Below are positions 27,523 through 36,372 of a stretch of 56,104 nucleotides of DNA, piece after piece. The notes beneath the pieces were generated by a model that was not told where the DNA came from, ran no database searches, and saw only the letters and a list, made by a program, of their open reading frames with translations. The translations under genes and the position numbers were made by a program. Origin of the DNA: Chloroflexota bacterium (lineage in GTDB: Bacteria; Chloroflexota; Anaerolineae; Promineifilales; Promineifilaceae); assembly GCA_024223125.1 (NCBI GenBank), contig JAAEOP010000732.1, positions 1-56,104 on the forward strand, given 5' to 3'. Position 1 is the first letter of the stretch, and every line of letters begins with the position of its first letter.

Positions 27523-27783
27523 ATGCCATCTCAAGAAGGCGTAGGATCAAAAGAATTACTAGAATTTTTGGTCAAAAACCTGGTAGACTACCCCGATAAC
27601 ATTCAGGTGGATGTTGTAGACCATGCGTCGGAAACTGTATTAGAACTGTCAGTTGCCCAGGCCGATATGGGGCGAGTGATTGGTAAAGGCGGCCGGGTTA
27701 TCAACTCTATCCGCACATTGGTACAGGTGGCTGCGGCCAAAGAAGGCAGCGACGTTTCTATAGAAATTCTAGAGAATGATTAA
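27523..27783 (+). CDS. khpA: KH-domain RNA-binding protein KhpA
   Basis: 86 residues, one KH domain with the GxxG loop GKGG (DMGRVIGKGGRVINSIRTLV). KhpA-type proteins bind RNA, often with KhpB/Jag, and influence cell division and translation in Gram-positive bacteria. The place between rpsP and rimM is conserved in many genomes (ylqC in Bacillus), which supports the call. Confidence 0.95.
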   Translation: MPSQEGVGSKELLEFLVKNLVDYPDNIQVDVVDHASETVLELSVAQADMGRVIGKGGRVINSIRTLVQVAAAKEGSDVSIEILEND

Positions 27784-27791
27784 GAAGCCTA

Positions 27792-27856
27792 AGGTGCGAC
27801 GCACTTACAAAAGATCGCGTTATAGCCTATTACTCTGGGAGAAGTGCGTCGCATCT
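27792..27856. repeat. AGGTGC-type palindromic repeat, copy B
   Basis: AGGTGCGACGCACTT (27792-27806) and AAGTGCGTCGCATCT (27842-27856) around a 35-base centre. Same arms as the copy at 15570. It lies between khpA and rimM inside the operon. Confidence 0.8.
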
Positions 27857-27879
27857 GGATAGTCACAAGGTATAAACAT

Positions 27880-28452
27880 TTGGCAAAACAAAACGACCCG
27901 AAGCAGATGCAAACAGCCCGTCAAGGCTCGGTGGACAAACCCACTGAGCCTTCTTTTTTGATTATTGGGCAGATTACCAAACCGCATGGTGTGCGCGGCG
28001 AGGTGCGGGTGATGCCCCACACGGATGTACCCGAACGGTTTACCTGGCTGGAAACAGTTTACCTGGGTCAGAAAAATCCCGTGCCGGTAACGGTAGAATC
28101 AGCCCGCCAGCATAAAAAAATGATATTACTCAAACTGGCTGGGGTTGACGGCCGTGAAGCGGCCGAAGCGCTGCGGAATGAATGGTTACAACTACCAATT
28201 GAGGAAGCCATCCCCCTGGAAGAAGGGGAATATTACCTTTTTCAGCTTGAAGGCTTGCAGGTTGTTACGGATACAGGTGAACTATTAGGCGAACTGGTAG
28301 AAGTGATCGAAACCGGCGCTAATCATGTTTTTCGCATCACCGGCAATCACGGCGAACTCCTGTTGCCCGACATCGCCGATGTCATCCTGGATATTGATTT
28401 TGACAACGGCCGTATGACAGTCCACCTACTCCCCGGCCTACTCCCTAAATAA
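27880..28452 (+). CDS. rimM: 16S rRNA processing protein RimM
   Basis: 190 residues from TTG 27880, which has AAGG 9 bases upstream; ATG 27907 is the alternative, and the longer frame from 27844 lies in the repeat. The N-terminal domain shows FLIIGQITKPHGVRGEVRV, the C-terminal PRC-barrel has GEYYLFQLEGLQVV and NHGELLLPDIADVI. RimM binds S19 and helps mature the 30S head. trmD and rplS, which often follow, are absent here. Confidence 0.93.
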   Translation: MAKQNDPKQMQTARQGSVDKPTEPSFLIIGQITKPHGVRGEVRVMPHTDVPERFTWLETVYLGQKNPVPVTVESARQHKKMILLKLAGVDGREAAEALRNEWLQLPIEEAIPLEEGEYYLFQLEGLQVVTDTGELLGELVEVIETGANHVFRITGNHGELLLPDIADVILDIDFDNGRMTVHLLPGLLPK

Positions 28453-28497
28453 ACCAACACCACTTGCAAACTTACCACTTGCTGCTATCCTCATAAA

Positions 28498-29619
28498 ATG
28501 TCCGATCTGAAGTATTGGTTGGGGTTTAATCTAGTTAAAGGCATTGGTCCGGCAAAGGTACAGGCTTTGTTAAGCTCTTTTGGGTCACTGGCTGCGGCCT
28601 GGAATACGACCGAATCCCAACTGCAAAAAATAGGCTTTGACCGGCGAGCAATTCGTACCTTTCGGCAGACTCGTGTGGACCTTGACCTGGATGCTTGCCT
28701 GGCGCGGGTAGAAGCGGCCGGCATCCAACTGCTCACTTGGGAATCGGCCGATTATCCCGATTATTTGCACGAAATTCCCAACCCGCCTCCTTTGCTTTAT
28801 GTGAAAGGTGAACTGCGTGAACAGGATCAATGGGCGGTGGCTGTGGTGGGTACGCGACGGTTAACAGCTTACGGCCGTCAAGTTACCCAAGATTTGGTAG
28901 CCGGACTGGTACGCAGCAATATCACCGTTATCAGCGGTCTGGCGCGAGGGATTGACGCTATTGCTCATAAAACGGCCGTAGACCTGGGCGGCCGTACCAT
29001 TGCCGTTTTAGGCTCCGGTTTGGATTGCATCTATCCGGCCGAAAATCGTACGCTAGCCCACCAAATTATGGCCGGACAAGGAGCCGTTATTTCTGAATAT
29101 GGTCTGGGTATTCAACCGGAAGCCAAAAACTTCCCCCCTCGTAACCGCATCATCAGCGGTTTATCTTTAGGAATTTTGGTGGTGGAAGCAGGAAAACGGA
29201 GCGGCGCTCTGATTACGGCTAATTTTGCAGCCGAACAAAACCGAGATGTGTTTGCCGTACCCGGTAACATTACCAGTCCTGCCAGCGCCGGCCCCAACCG
29301 GCTTATTCAAGATGGAGCCAAGTTGGTAACGCGGGTAGAAGATATTTTAGAAGAGTTAAACATACATATGGTGGCCGAACATACGGCCGTACAAATGGCT
29401 TTACCGGAAACGGCCGAAGAAGCCGCCCTTTACGCCCACCTGACAGGTCAGCCAGTTCATGTGGATGACCTCAGCCGGGAGTCAGGCTTGCCCAGCAGTC
29501 TGGTTAACAGTACGCTCACCATCATGGAATTAAAAGGGATGGTACGGCAAGTTGGCGGCATGAACTATGTGTTAAGCCGTGAACCGGATCCCGTTTATGA
29601 AATCAATGAAAGAGATTAG
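28498..29619 (+). CDS. dprA: DNA-processing protein DprA (Smf)
   Basis: 373 residues. A short N-terminal helix-hairpin-helix region (GIGPAKVQALLSSFG), the Rossmann core with AVVGTRRLTAYGRQV, ISGLARGIDAIAHK, VLGSGLDCIYP, NRIISGLSLGILVVEA and KRSGALITANFA, and a C-terminal winged-helix domain (~300-365). DprA protects incoming single-stranded DNA and loads RecA in natural transformation. The final residues ERD and the stop codon belong to a GAGATTGG repeat. Confidence 0.95.
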   Translation: MSDLKYWLGFNLVKGIGPAKVQALLSSFGSLAAAWNTTESQLQKIGFDRRAIRTFRQTRVDLDLDACLARVEAAGIQLLTWESADYPDYLHEIPNPPPLLYVKGELREQDQWAVAVVGTRRLTAYGRQVTQDLVAGLVRSNITVISGLARGIDAIAHKTAVDLGGRTIAVLGSGLDCIYPAENRTLAHQIMAGQGAVISEYGLGIQPEAKNFPPRNRIISGLSLGILVVEAGKRSGALITANFAAEQNRDVFAVPGNITSPASAGPNRLIQDGAKLVTRVEDILEELNIHMVAEHTAVQMALPETAEEAALYAHLTGQPVHVDDLSRESGLPSSLVNSTLTIMELKGMVRQVGGMNYVLSREPDPVYEINERD

Positions 29620-29659
29620 GAGATTGGGAGATTGAATCTCTCAATCTCCAAAATCTCTT
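29611..29659. repeat. GAGATTGG-type palindromic repeat, copy 2
   Basis: AGAGATTAGGAGATTGGGAG faces CTCTCAATCTCC-AAATCTCTT around TTGAA. It begins inside the last codons of dprA and ends 21 bases before manC. Confidence 0.8.
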
Positions 29660-29680
29660 GAAGTAAAAGGGAAAATTACA

Positions 29681-30778
29681 ATGAAAATCATCATCTTTGC
29701 CGGTGGCTCAGGGCGACGTTTATGGCCCCTCAGCCGTCAAAAATCCCCCAAACAATTTGAACCGATTCTGGGTGAACAATCTACTTTACAATTGGCTGTC
29801 GGCCGTGTTCGTGAACCATATGGATCCCAAAATATCTTCATCTCCACCAACGAAAAATATGTGGAACTGGTACGGGAGCAACTGCCCGACATTCCCCCGG
29901 AAAATGTGATTGGCGAACCGGTACGGCGTGATTTGGCAGCGGCCGTAGGGCTGGCTATGGCTCATCTGGCTGCGGCCGGCCCAGAAACAGATACGGCCGA
30001 ATCAGTAGCAATCTTATGGGGCGATAATTATATGGATCAGGTGGATAATTTTCTGGCAGTGATGAAAACGGCCGAAACCCTACTCGCTCAAAAGAAAGCC
30101 AACATTTTGTTTGTCGGTGAATCGCCCCGATTTGCCAATGAACATTTGGGCTGGATTGGTTTGGGCGAACAAAAAGGGCAAATTGAGGGGCAGCCCTATT
30201 TCGGCTTTCAATCGTTGACCTATCGCCCCCCTTTAACCGATTGCCAGCGTATGTTTGCCGAAAAAACCCATGTATGGAATACTGGTTATTTCGTCACTAC
30301 CATCCGGTTTGTACAGGAGATGTACCAACAACATCAGCCCGGTTTGTGGTCGCAGTTAGCCCAGATTCAGGCCACCATTGGACAGCCAGATTACCAGGAA
30401 ACCTTACACACCATTTACCCCACTTTGCCGGTGATGAGTTTTGACGATGCGATTTTATACCATGTGCCCTCGGAGCAAGCATTGGTTTTACACCATGAGA
30501 TGGGCTGGAGCGATCCGGGTACATTGTACGCCCTTAAAGAAGCCATCAATCCCATCCGGGAAGCGAATGTAACCAAAGGGTTAGTGAAGCTGGAATCGGC
30601 CGCAGATTGCCTGATATACAATTATGAAGCGAGTAAATTGTTGGTGGCAGTTGGCTTAGATGGCATGATTGTGGTAAACACGGAGGATGCTATCCTGGTT
30701 GTGCATAAAGACCAAATTCCCTTAGTGAAGAAGATGGTGAATAGTTTGGAAGGTACAGAATTGGAAAAATATAGTTAA
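29681..30778 (+). CDS. manC: Mannose-1-phosphate guanylyltransferase
   Basis: 365 residues. The nucleotidyltransferase signature FAGGSGRRLWPLSRQKSPKQF is at residues 6-26, WGDNYMDQV is in the place of the metal-binding GxDH region, and the C-terminal part has SWGS-like GWSDPGTLYALKEA and a left-handed helix segment. It makes GDP-mannose from GTP and mannose 1-phosphate for polysaccharide or glycolipid synthesis. It is monofunctional, without the isomerase domain. GGG lies 8 bases before the ATG. Confidence 0.9.
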   Translation: MKIIIFAGGSGRRLWPLSRQKSPKQFEPILGEQSTLQLAVGRVREPYGSQNIFISTNEKYVELVREQLPDIPPENVIGEPVRRDLAAAVGLAMAHLAAAGPETDTAESVAILWGDNYMDQVDNFLAVMKTAETLLAQKKANILFVGESPRFANEHLGWIGLGEQKGQIEGQPYFGFQSLTYRPPLTDCQRMFAEKTHVWNTGYFVTTIRFVQEMYQQHQPGLWSQLAQIQATIGQPDYQETLHTIYPTLPVMSFDDAILYHVPSEQALVLHHEMGWSDPGTLYALKEAINPIREANVTKGLVKLESAADCLIYNYEASKLLVAVGLDGMIVVNTEDAILVVHKDQIPLVKKMVNSLEGTELEKYS

Positions 30779-30786
30779 TTATTGTT

Positions 30787-30853
30787 GGGGATTGGAGATT
30801 AGAGATTGGAGATTATGCGCCCAGTTTCTAAGTCTCCAATCTCCAATCTCTAG
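30787..30853. repeat. GAGATTGG-type palindromic repeat, copy 3
   Basis: GGGGATTGGAGATTAGAGATTGGAGATT-like left half answers AGTCTCCAATCTCCAATCTC on the right around a short GC-rich centre (ATGCGCCCAG). It ends 9 bases before topA and hides any ordinary Shine-Dalgarno. Confidence 0.8.
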
Positions 30854-30862
30854 AATTTATTT

Positions 30863-33265
30863 ATGAGCGAAGAACAGACAGGATATTGTTTTAAGTGTAA
30901 AGAAAAACGTGAAATGTTGAACCCGCAGGCAGAATGGGCTTCCAATGGGTCGCCGGGAACACGGGCTGCTTGCGCCGTCTGTGGGGGCACGATTTATAAG
31001 ACGGGTTATACACCCGCTCACGAAAATCTACCCAAACCGGAAATCAGTGTCGCGCCGCGCAAGAAGAAAAAGAAAAGCACGAAGGGTAAAAAGAAAAAAC
31101 GCGCTCCCCGTCGTTCTGGCAAACTGGTGATTGTGGAATCCCCGGCTAAGGCCAAGACGATTGGCCGCTATTTGGGACGGGGTTATACAGTCAAGTCCAG
31201 TGTGGGCCATGTGCGCGATCTCTTAAGGTCTCGACTGAGTGTAGATGTTGAACATGATTTCCAGCCAGAATACCGTGTGCCCAATGACAAACGGGCGGTG
31301 GTGAAAGAACTGAAAGCGGCCGCAGCCAAAGCCAAAGAAATATATCTGGCAACGGACCCGGATCGGGAAGGGGAAGCGATTGCCTGGCACGTACAAGAAT
31401 CAGCCGAAATGGATCCGGCCATTACCAAACGAGTCGTGTTCAATGAAATTACCAAGTCGGCCGTGCAAAAAGCCTTTGAACAGCCGCGCGAAATTGATAT
31501 GGACCGGGTGGACGCCCAACAAGCACGGCGTATTTTAGACCGCCTGGTGGGCTATAAACTCAGTCCCTTATTGTGGCGTAAGGTTCACGGCCGTCTCTCG
31601 GCCGGCCGGGTACAATCTGTAGCTGTGCGGCTGGTGGTAGAACGGGAGCGCGAAATTCAGCAGTTTGTGCCCGAAGAATCTTGGACACTGGATGCAGAGT
31701 TAAGCCAGCAAAAGTATGCTGATGAGAAGAAACGACCGTTTTTCCTGGCTAAACTGCACAAACTCAACGGCAAAAAACCCCAACTCAAACAGAAAGCGGA
31801 TGTACTCCCCCATCTGGATGTTTTAGAAAAAGCAGGTTGGACAATGGGCGACGTTCGTTTGGGCAAACGCACCCGTCGCCCGGCAGCCCCATTTACCACC
31901 AGCACCATGCAGCAAGAAGCCTCCCGTCGTCTCTCGTTTAACACCAACAAAACAATGCGAATTTCCCAACAGTTGTATGAAGGGATTGACCTGGGGGGCA
32001 GCGACGGGGCCATTGGTCTCATCACCTATATGCGTACCGACAGTGTGACCGTTTCCAACGAAGCGCAAACGGAAGCCCGATCCTACATCAGCAACCGGTT
32101 TGGGCCTAAATATGTGCCCGTCAAACCGCCCGTCTACAAGACCAAAGCCAAAGCAGCCCAGGAAGCGCATGAAGCGGTACGGCCGACTTCGGCTCTGCGT
32201 GTGCCTAAAGAGATCAAAGCCCATTTATCCCGTGACCAATATCGTTTGTACACACTCATCTGGGATCGGTTTTTAGCCAGCCAGATGTCTCCGGCACGGT
32301 ATGATACGGTGTCGGCCGATATTTGGGCCGGGGCTACAGATGTGGCGGTGACAAAACGGCCGTATCTCTTCCGCGCCACCGGTTCCACCCTCATCTTTCC
32401 TGGTTTCCTGGCTTTGTATGAAGAGACTCGTCCCGAGGATCGGCCGGATGATGACGACAACAAAGTGCCATCCGATTTGATTAAAAATGAAGCGTTAGAT
32501 TTACTGCGGCTGCGGCCGGAACAACATTTTACAAAGGCGCCCCCCCGCTTCAGCGAAGCAACGTTGGTGAAGACATTGGAAGAAAATGGTATCGGCCGTC
32601 CCAGTACCTACGCCGCTATTATCTCTACCATTCAAAAACGGAGATATGTGGAGCGCGACGGCCGTCGTTTGACACCCACAGAAACCGGCCAGGTTGTAAA
32701 CGATCTGTTGGTGGAGTATTTCCCCAATGTTTTGTCTGTAGACTTTACAGCCCGTATGGAAAATGAACTGGATAAAGTTGCCGAAGGGGAAGCGTGGGTA
32801 CCGATTATTGCTAATTTTTACAGCCATTTCGCCAAAAACCTGGATAAAGCGGATGAAGCGCTGCCCAAATTAGACCTTCGTCGAGAACCGGAACCGGTAG
32901 GGCGAGAGTGCCCCGATTGTGGCAGTCCATTGGTATACCGTGAGGGGCGTTACGGCCGTTTCATCGGCTGCAGCAACTTTCCCAAATGTCGTTATACGGA
33001 GCAAATCCTCAAGAAAGTAGGCGTCACTTGCACCAATGGTGGGGAATTGGTGGAACGCCGCACGAAACGCGGCCGTGTTTTCTATGGCTGTTCCCGTTAC
33101 CCGGACTGTGAATGGCGCAGTTGGAACAAACCCATCGTTAATGTCGATGGACATTGTGATGGCATTGTAGTACAGCTAAAAAACCAAAATACAGATTGTG
33201 TAGCTTGCGGCTTAAAAGAGGGGGTGGAAACATCCTCCCAACAGCGCGAGACCACCCCCACGTAA
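30863..33265 (+). CDS. topA: DNA topoisomerase I with N-terminal DUF5679-type zinc ribbon
   Basis: 800 residues. Residues 7-48 form a CxxC...CxxC ribbon (Cys9, 12, 37, 40) of the DUF5679 type, then a Lys/Arg-rich linker (66-84). Toprim starts at 86 with GKLVIVESPAKAKTIGRYLG and has DPDREGEAIAWH. The catalytic Tyr389 lies in ITYMRTDS. The C-terminus has one complete C4 finger (CPDCGSPLVY...CSNFPKC); the second finger has lost one cysteine (CTNGG), and a third is partial (CVAC). It relaxes negative supercoils. Absence of the ribbon in E. coli TopA makes this a fusion. Confidence 0.95.
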   Translation: MSEEQTGYCFKCKEKREMLNPQAEWASNGSPGTRAACAVCGGTIYKTGYTPAHENLPKPEISVAPRKKKKKSTKGKKKKRAPRRSGKLVIVESPAKAKTIGRYLGRGYTVKSSVGHVRDLLRSRLSVDVEHDFQPEYRVPNDKRAVVKELKAAAAKAKEIYLATDPDREGEAIAWHVQESAEMDPAITKRVVFNEITKSAVQKAFEQPREIDMDRVDAQQARRILDRLVGYKLSPLLWRKVHGRLSAGRVQSVAVRLVVEREREIQQFVPEESWTLDAELSQQKYADEKKRPFFLAKLHKLNGKKPQLKQKADVLPHLDVLEKAGWTMGDVRLGKRTRRPAAPFTTSTMQQEASRRLSFNTNKTMRISQQLYEGIDLGGSDGAIGLITYMRTDSVTVSNEAQTEARSYISNRFGPKYVPVKPPVYKTKAKAAQEAHEAVRPTSALRVPKEIKAHLSRDQYRLYTLIWDRFLASQMSPARYDTVSADIWAGATDVAVTKRPYLFRATGSTLIFPGFLALYEETRPEDRPDDDDNKVPSDLIKNEALDLLRLRPEQHFTKAPPRFSEATLVKTLEENGIGRPSTYAAIISTIQKRRYVERDGRRLTPTETGQVVNDLLVEYFPNVLSVDFTARMENELDKVAEGEAWVPIIANFYSHFAKNLDKADEALPKLDLRREPEPVGRECPDCGSPLVYREGRYGRFIGCSNFPKCRYTEQILKKVGVTCTNGGELVERRTKRGRVFYGCSRYPDCEWRSWNKPIVNVDGHCDGIVVQLKNQNTDCVACGLKEGVETSSQQRETTPT

Positions 33266-33292
33266 TTGAGTAATTACCCACTTTTGAATTTG

Positions 33293-34729
33293 ATGAAGAA
33301 GCAGACAGCAACGGCCGTAATCATTCTCACCCTTCTACTTTTGGTAGCCTGCGCCGACGGGCAAACACCGGAAAGCAGCCCTACCCCCTTTGATGCCGCG
33401 ATCGCAGATGATACGGCCGTGTTGCCCACCATAGATCCCCTCCAAATCGCTCCGCCTACCAACACACCCACACCACTGCCCACCCAACTCCCGGCTGGTT
33501 TTGAAGCATCACTGACAATAACCCGTACTGCTGTCACAGTTGATAGAGAGCCAACAGCAACGGCCGCTCCTCCCTGCCTGTACACTTATTCTCTCATCAG
33601 TTCCACGACCATTCCCACCGGACCGCTAAACCCCGGTTCTGGCTTTTTACAAACCTGGCGCATTCGCAATGATGGAACCTGTGCCTGGCAGCCTGGCTCT
33701 TCCTGGATTTTTACCGGCGGCGAGCAAATGAGCGGCCCCGATCTGTTGCCCCTGCCCAATGCCGCTCCCGGACAGACAGTTGATGTGCAGGTCACATTAT
33801 ATGCACCCACAACCCCCGGTGTTTTTAGCGGTCAATGGCAGCCGCAAATGGCAGATGGCTTGCGTTTGCAGCCCCCGTCGCCAGTGGCGATTAATGTATT
33901 GACAGCTACGCCGCAGCCAACTGCCGTGCCCCCTACACCCACACCCACCGCCACCCCCTTCATCACCAATTGGCGCGGCGAATATTTTGCTAATCGGAAT
34001 TTGGAGGGTAGTCCCGTATTGGTGCAAGACGATCCGGAAATCAACTTTAATTGGGGAACCGCTTCCCCTGGCGAAGAGTTACAAAACGGCAACTTCTCCG
34101 TTCGTTGGACTCGTACTTTGGTTGCACCAGGCGGCCGTTATCGCGTTTTTGCTCGCAGTGAAGATGGCGTGCGCGTTTGGATCAATGGGGTGCAGCTTTT
34201 TGATGAATGGCACAATGGGCAGAACGCCACCTACCAAAGTGATTTTGATCTGAAAGCGGGTGAAGAGCTAAACGCGCGTGTGGAATATTACCATGCGACC
34301 GGGCTGGCTAACGTTCATGTCTGGGCCGAACTACAATCCGATTATCCAGATTGGCGCGGCTCCTATATTGCCGACCCCAATTTGCAAGGCCAACCGCGCC
34401 TTATTCGCAACGATGCAGACATCAATTTCGATTGGGGAGAAGGGGCGCCAGCTGCGGGAATGCCGTCCAACAACTTCTCTGTTATCTGGATTCGCACAGT
34501 GAACTTCAACACAGGCAGCTATAAATTTAATGCCACTGTAGATGACGGCGTGCGCGTCTATGTGGATGACGCCCTGGTCATAGATGAATGGCGCGACGGC
34601 ACAGTGCGAACTGTCTCTGGTATAATCTCTCTATCCGGCGGCGACCATGATATGACTGTGACCTATTACGACCGTCTGGCAGAAGCAGAAATCAAGGTGT
34701 GGTGGGAACCGGTAAACGATATCCAATAA
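33293..34729 (+). CDS. Lipoprotein with NBR1-like Ig domain and two PA14-like domains
   Basis: 478 residues from ATG 33293. A lipobox (LLLLVACADG) predicts a lipid-anchored surface protein. A Pro/Thr-rich stalk follows (~30-95), then an Ig-like domain similar to that of NBR1 with the tryptophan pattern FLQTWRIRNDGTCAW and GSSWIFTGG. After a second Pro/Thr linker come two tandem PA14-like modules (~220-350 and ~355-475), each with DDGVRV or EDGVRVWING and ending in a Tyr-rich strand. PA14 modules often bind glycans. No catalytic domain is seen. Confidence 0.85.
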   Translation: MKKQTATAVIILTLLLLVACADGQTPESSPTPFDAAIADDTAVLPTIDPLQIAPPTNTPTPLPTQLPAGFEASLTITRTAVTVDREPTATAAPPCLYTYSLISSTTIPTGPLNPGSGFLQTWRIRNDGTCAWQPGSSWIFTGGEQMSGPDLLPLPNAAPGQTVDVQVTLYAPTTPGVFSGQWQPQMADGLRLQPPSPVAINVLTATPQPTAVPPTPTPTATPFITNWRGEYFANRNLEGSPVLVQDDPEINFNWGTASPGEELQNGNFSVRWTRTLVAPGGRYRVFARSEDGVRVWINGVQLFDEWHNGQNATYQSDFDLKAGEELNARVEYYHATGLANVHVWAELQSDYPDWRGSYIADPNLQGQPRLIRNDADINFDWGEGAPAAGMPSNNFSVIWIRTVNFNTGSYKFNATVDDGVRVYVDDALVIDEWRDGTVRTVSGIISLSGGDHDMTVTYYDRLAEAEIKVWWEPVNDIQ

Positions 34730-34733
34730 TGGA

Positions 34734-35564
34734 CTATCTACTTTTACTCGCCATACATTTCAGCAATGAGCTGCCGCAATGACCGCGCAATAATACCATT
34801 CTCTGAGTCAGGGTGATGGGAACCAGTTCGTCAAACAATTGGGATTTACCTGCGCCGCTTTCACCGCCAACCAGTATGCCCCCGCCACGGCCGTCCATCG
34901 CCTGCTTGATTCGATTGGTCAACTGCTCTACTTCCAACTCTCGGCCGACAAATTGCGCCGCCTGCAAAAAACTTTCGCGGATAGCAGTTGTTTCTGGAGG
35001 CAGTGTGCGTCCGGTGGCTTGTCCTCGCGTCACCGACAGCCCAAAATGTAACCATTTACTCCCCCAAGGTGCCCGGCACTTATAAACGAGTGTGCTACTC
35101 CAGTAGACTTGGTAATGAAGTGCCGGGCACCTGAATGGTTACCCCAAAATCGAGCAGTTTTACCTGTCCGACCGTTACCAGAATATTGGCCAGTTTCAAA
35201 TCATTGTGCAGCGCCCCCCGTCGGTGCAAATAAGTCAACGCCTGCAAAATCTGAATCACAAAATGGACACAGGTTGCCAACGGCTGCTCTTGCGCGGCCG
35301 CTACCACCGTCTGCGCTTCGGCCAACAAATTCATCGTAAAGAAGGGTCGCCGCTGCTCATCAAAGCCATAATCCAACACACTGACGATATGGGGATGGCG
35401 TAACCCGGACAAAATCTGGAATTCCTGCGCCAGAGAAAGACGGGTTTTATTGTCTCTATGACGGCCGTGATCGGCCGTACTCAACACCCGTTTCAGGCCG
35501 ATTATTTCACCCGTCAAACGGTCTATAGCCCGGTAAACCACCCCTAGCCCAAGTGGCGAATTAT
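34734..35564 (-). pseudogene. Decayed Ser/Thr protein kinase-AAA ATPase gene
   Basis: Two fragments on the minus strand. 35564-35095 encodes a kinase N-lobe and part of the C-lobe (GLGVVYRAIDRLTGEIIGLKRV, HRRGALHNDLKLANIL with HND for HRD, LLDFG), ending soon after DFG. 35033-34734 encodes the start of an AAA-type ATPase with a Walker A (GGESGAGKSQL), of the kind fused to kinases in PknK-like proteins, and stops after about 100 residues. A palindromic repeat (35066-35132) lies between them and another (35565-35669) replaces the N-terminus. The rest of the gene is missing. Confidence 0.8.
35066..35132. repeat. AGGTGC-type palindromic repeat, copy C, inside the kinase pseudogene
   Basis: AAGGTGCCCGGCACTT (35066-35081) and AAGTGCCGGGCACCT (35118-35132). 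Arms vary in the middle (CCCGG against CGACG in copies A and B) but keep AGGTGC and GCACTT and remain self-complementary, so pairing is conserved. Confidence 0.85.
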
Positions 35565-35669
35565 GTCATTTCGACCGGAGGGAGAAATCTTTGCACTGTC
35601 GGGGCGAAAAGATTCCTCACCCCCTTCGGTTTTGCTCAGGGCAGGCTCTCTGCGGGGATTCGGAATGAC
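35565..35669. repeat. GTCATTTCGACC / GGAATGAC repeat element
   Basis: A 105-bp element with ends GTCATTTCGA and TCGGAATGAC in inverse orientation and internal segments GGAGAAATCTTT and GATTCCTCACCCC. Similar elements are common between genes in several phyla. It joins directly onto the broken N-terminus of the kinase remnant. The remainder of the gap to trpG (35670-35786) shows nothing recognisable. Confidence 0.65.
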
Positions 35670-35786
35670 AATCGGCCTTTCGTGTTTGCTTTATCATACT
35701 AATGACAGGGTATATTATTGTGCCAGTTGCCTGCATGATAGGTATAGGGCCAATCATAATCACGAAATACGGATTATAGAATACAC

Positions 35787-36350
35787 TCAACGGCCGTCCA
35801 AAAAATTTTGCAGAATACGACGGCCGTGTTCCGTTAAAATACTCTCTGGGTGAAATTGTACCCCAACTGTGGGATAAGTCTTATGACGGGCGGCCATCAC
35901 CTCGCCCTGGCTGGTAAAAGCGGTCACTTCTAAACAGTCGGGCAGTGGCTCTTGTACAATCAGTGAATGGTAGCGCGTGGCCTGGAACGGGCTGGGTACG
36001 CCGCTAAACAAGCCGCTGGCATTGTGATAGATTGATGAGGTTTTGCCATGCATTAGCCGCTGTGCCCGCTCAATCTGTCCCCCATACGCCTGTCCCATAC
36101 ATTGGTGTCCCAAACAAACTCCCAAAATCGGCTTCGTTGGCCCAAACTCTCCTAGCACTGCCAACGAAATCCCACCATCATCTGGCTTGCCCGGTCCTGG
36201 GCTAATGACGATATGATCCGGACGCAAGGCCCGAATCTCCTCAACCGTCACCTGATCATTGCGAAACACCTGAATCTCTTCTCCCATCTCACCCAGATAT
36301 TGCACCAGGTTATATGTAAACGAATCGTAATTGTCTATGATTATTATCAT
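35787..36350 (-). CDS. trpG: Anthranilate synthase glutamine amidotransferase component
   Basis: 187 residues, class I glutamine amidotransferase. Catalytic Cys79 in LGVCLGHQCMGQAYGG and the His-x-Glu of VQFHPESIL are present. It supplies ammonia from glutamine to TrpE; the same protein may also serve aminodeoxychorismate synthase (PabA), which sequence alone cannot separate. It is the last gene of the T-box-led run, separated from trpE by trpS and a methyltransferase. Confidence 0.92.
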   Translation of the reverse strand: MIIIIDNYDSFTYNLVQYLGEMGEEIQVFRNDQVTVEEIRALRPDHIVISPGPGKPDDGGISLAVLGEFGPTKPILGVCLGHQCMGQAYGGQIERAQRLMHGKTSSIYHNASGLFSGVPSPFQATRYHSLIVQEPLPDCLEVTAFTSQGEVMAARHKTYPTVGVQFHPESILTEHGRRILQNFLDGR

Positions 36351-36372
36351 AATGACTCCAATTTGTTGCCAG

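Noticed and set aside
26880..27524. Minus-strand 214-residue Ala/Ser-rich frame opposite rpsP
   Set aside because: Antisense shadow of the S16 acidic tail. The plus strand has the recognisable S16 domain and conserved gene order.
35563..35853. Plus-strand 96-residue frame
   Set aside because: It is made of the GTCATT...AATGAC repeat and the end of trpG in antisense; no gene features.
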